Source of the DNA: Desulfobotulus alkaliphilus
GTDB taxonomy: Bacteria > Desulfobacterota > Desulfobacteria > Desulfobacterales > ASO4-4
Reading direction: 5' to 3'
Assembly: GCF_007830435.1 (NCBI RefSeq)
Contig: NZ_VLLC01000004.1
Location: forward strand, 62,001 to 126,000
DNA: 64,000 bases
Both the position numbers and the translations under genes were made by a program. Positions 63,443 through 64,000 of this stretch are shown piece by piece. Positions within the stretch are counted from its first letter, which is position 1, and each line of letters opens with the position of its first letter. Below the pieces are notes generated by a model. The model was not told the DNA's origin. It made no database searches and worked only from the letters and a program-made list of their open reading frames with translations.

Positions 63443-64000
63443 TCAATTCACGTCCGATCCGTCTACATCCGGCTTTCCGAAAAAACCCATACCCAGCACA
63501 TAAATTTCCCGGCTCTGTTTCCGGCAGCTTTTGGGCTTGAAGATACGCTGTTTTTCAAAAAGCCTCTTAACCTCAGCCAGAAAGGAATCAAACCCCCGGC
63601 CCTGAAAAATCTTACAGACAAAATAACCGCCCGGTTTCAGAACATCTGCTGCCAGAAACAGGGCTGCCTCACAAAGGGCCGCCGACCGCAGGGCATCCAC
63701 ATCGCCCATGCCTGTCGTTGCCGGTGCCATATCACTGAGGACACCGTCCACCCCCGGTGTCAGCCACTCCCGGACCTCAGCGGAAAGATCATAAATATCC
63801 CCCACCACGGCCCGGGCATGGGGGGGAAAAGCCAGATCCACAGGTTTCAGGTCCACACCCAGAACGCCGCCCGAAGGCCCTGCCATCTCCGTGGCATACT
63901 GCAGCCACGAACCCGGCGCACATCCCAGGTCCAGAATTCTGTGACCCTCTTGCATGGGACCATATTTATCCTGAATTTCCTTGAGCTTATACACAGACCT
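63443..64000 (-). CDS. rlmE: 23S rRNA 2'-O-methyltransferase RlmE/FtsJ, 3' part
   Basis: 185 residues seen. The frame is still open at the window edge and the first residues, RSVYKLKEIQDKYG, are internal to this family, so the true start lies beyond 64000. The SAM-binding site is ILDLGCAPGSWLQYA; the catalytic Lys-Asp-Lys-Glu set is in VYKLKE, LSDMAP, VCKIFQGRG and SREIYVLG. It methylates U2552 of 23S rRNA. The C-terminus (GFFGKPDVDGSDVN) is normal. Confidence 0.93.
   Translation of the reverse strand, partial: RSVYKLKEIQDKYGPMQEGHRILDLGCAPGSWLQYATEMAGPSGGVLGVDLKPVDLAFPPHARAVVGDIYDLSAEVREWLTPGVDGVLSDMAPATTGMGDVDALRSAALCEAALFLAADVLKPGGYFVCKIFQGRGFDSFLAEVKRLFEKQRIFKPKSCRKQSREIYVLGMGFFGKPDVDGSDVN

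Overview
The window looks like chromosome from a sodium-using, Gram-negative, anaerobe-type bacterium, most likely a member of the Desulfobacterota. This rests on the style of the genes rather than on a marker gene: a Na+-NQR operon, FolE2, a KamA-type aminomutase, sigma-54 regulation, LolA, TolC/RND export and many DUF1566 envelope proteins. Gene density is high, and interspersed non-coding repeats fill many of the gaps. One initiator tRNA is present. No rRNA, CRISPR array, prophage or conjugative module was seen.

Layout. 0-8.7 kb: end of a universal stress protein, a small outer-membrane protein, a radical SAM protein, pabA plus a fused pabB-pabC, a membrane pentapeptide protein, yhbY and a CBS-domain protein. 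8.9-14.3 kb: moaB-pyrR and a tight kamA-dapF-punA-mtaD operon, all on the minus strand. 14.8-23.7 kb: Hsp20, isochorismatase-like hydrolase, DEAD-box helicase, CoA-disulfide-reductase-like enzyme, acyltransferase, ABC-F ATPase and a guanine-deaminase-like protein. 23.9-31.7 kb: a sigma-54 activator diverging from a -24/-12 promoter that leads into a small unknown gene and a complete RND efflux pump. 32-36.4 kb: a large lipoprotein, a glycosyltransferase and folE2. 36.8-41.2 kb: a Zn/Mn-type ABC importer whose permease is fused to a DtxR/MntR-like repressor. 41.7-48.1 kb: nqrABCDEF, with two small genes (DUF2442 and a MNT-type nucleotidyltransferase) lodged between nqrD and nqrE. 48.2-56 kb: initiator tRNA, then four DUF1566 envelope genes interrupted by an IS5/IS427-type insertion sequence. 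56-64 kb: OsmC-like, tgt, lolA, nadA, a PrcB-like lipoprotein next to a subtilisin-like protease, yebC and the 3' part of rlmE.

Most notable points. (1) Two DUF1566 genes end in regions that look like variable regions of a diversity-generating retroelement: variable codons change at bases 1 and 2 but keep base 3, as adenine mutagenesis of AAY codons would give. No reverse transcriptase or template repeat lies in the window. (2) A family of 310-412 bp elements begins with GTAA, has about 15-bp terminal inverted repeats and 7-8 bp target duplications, as expected for a miniature element moved by an IS66-type transposase. (3) The permease-repressor fusion resembles chlamydial YtgCR. (4) NqrA keeps two complete 4Fe-4S cysteine motifs like those of RnfC. 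(5) A PrcB-type lipoprotein sits next to a subtilase, echoing the dentilisin arrangement.

All identifications come from reading motifs and translated sequence; no database search was run.
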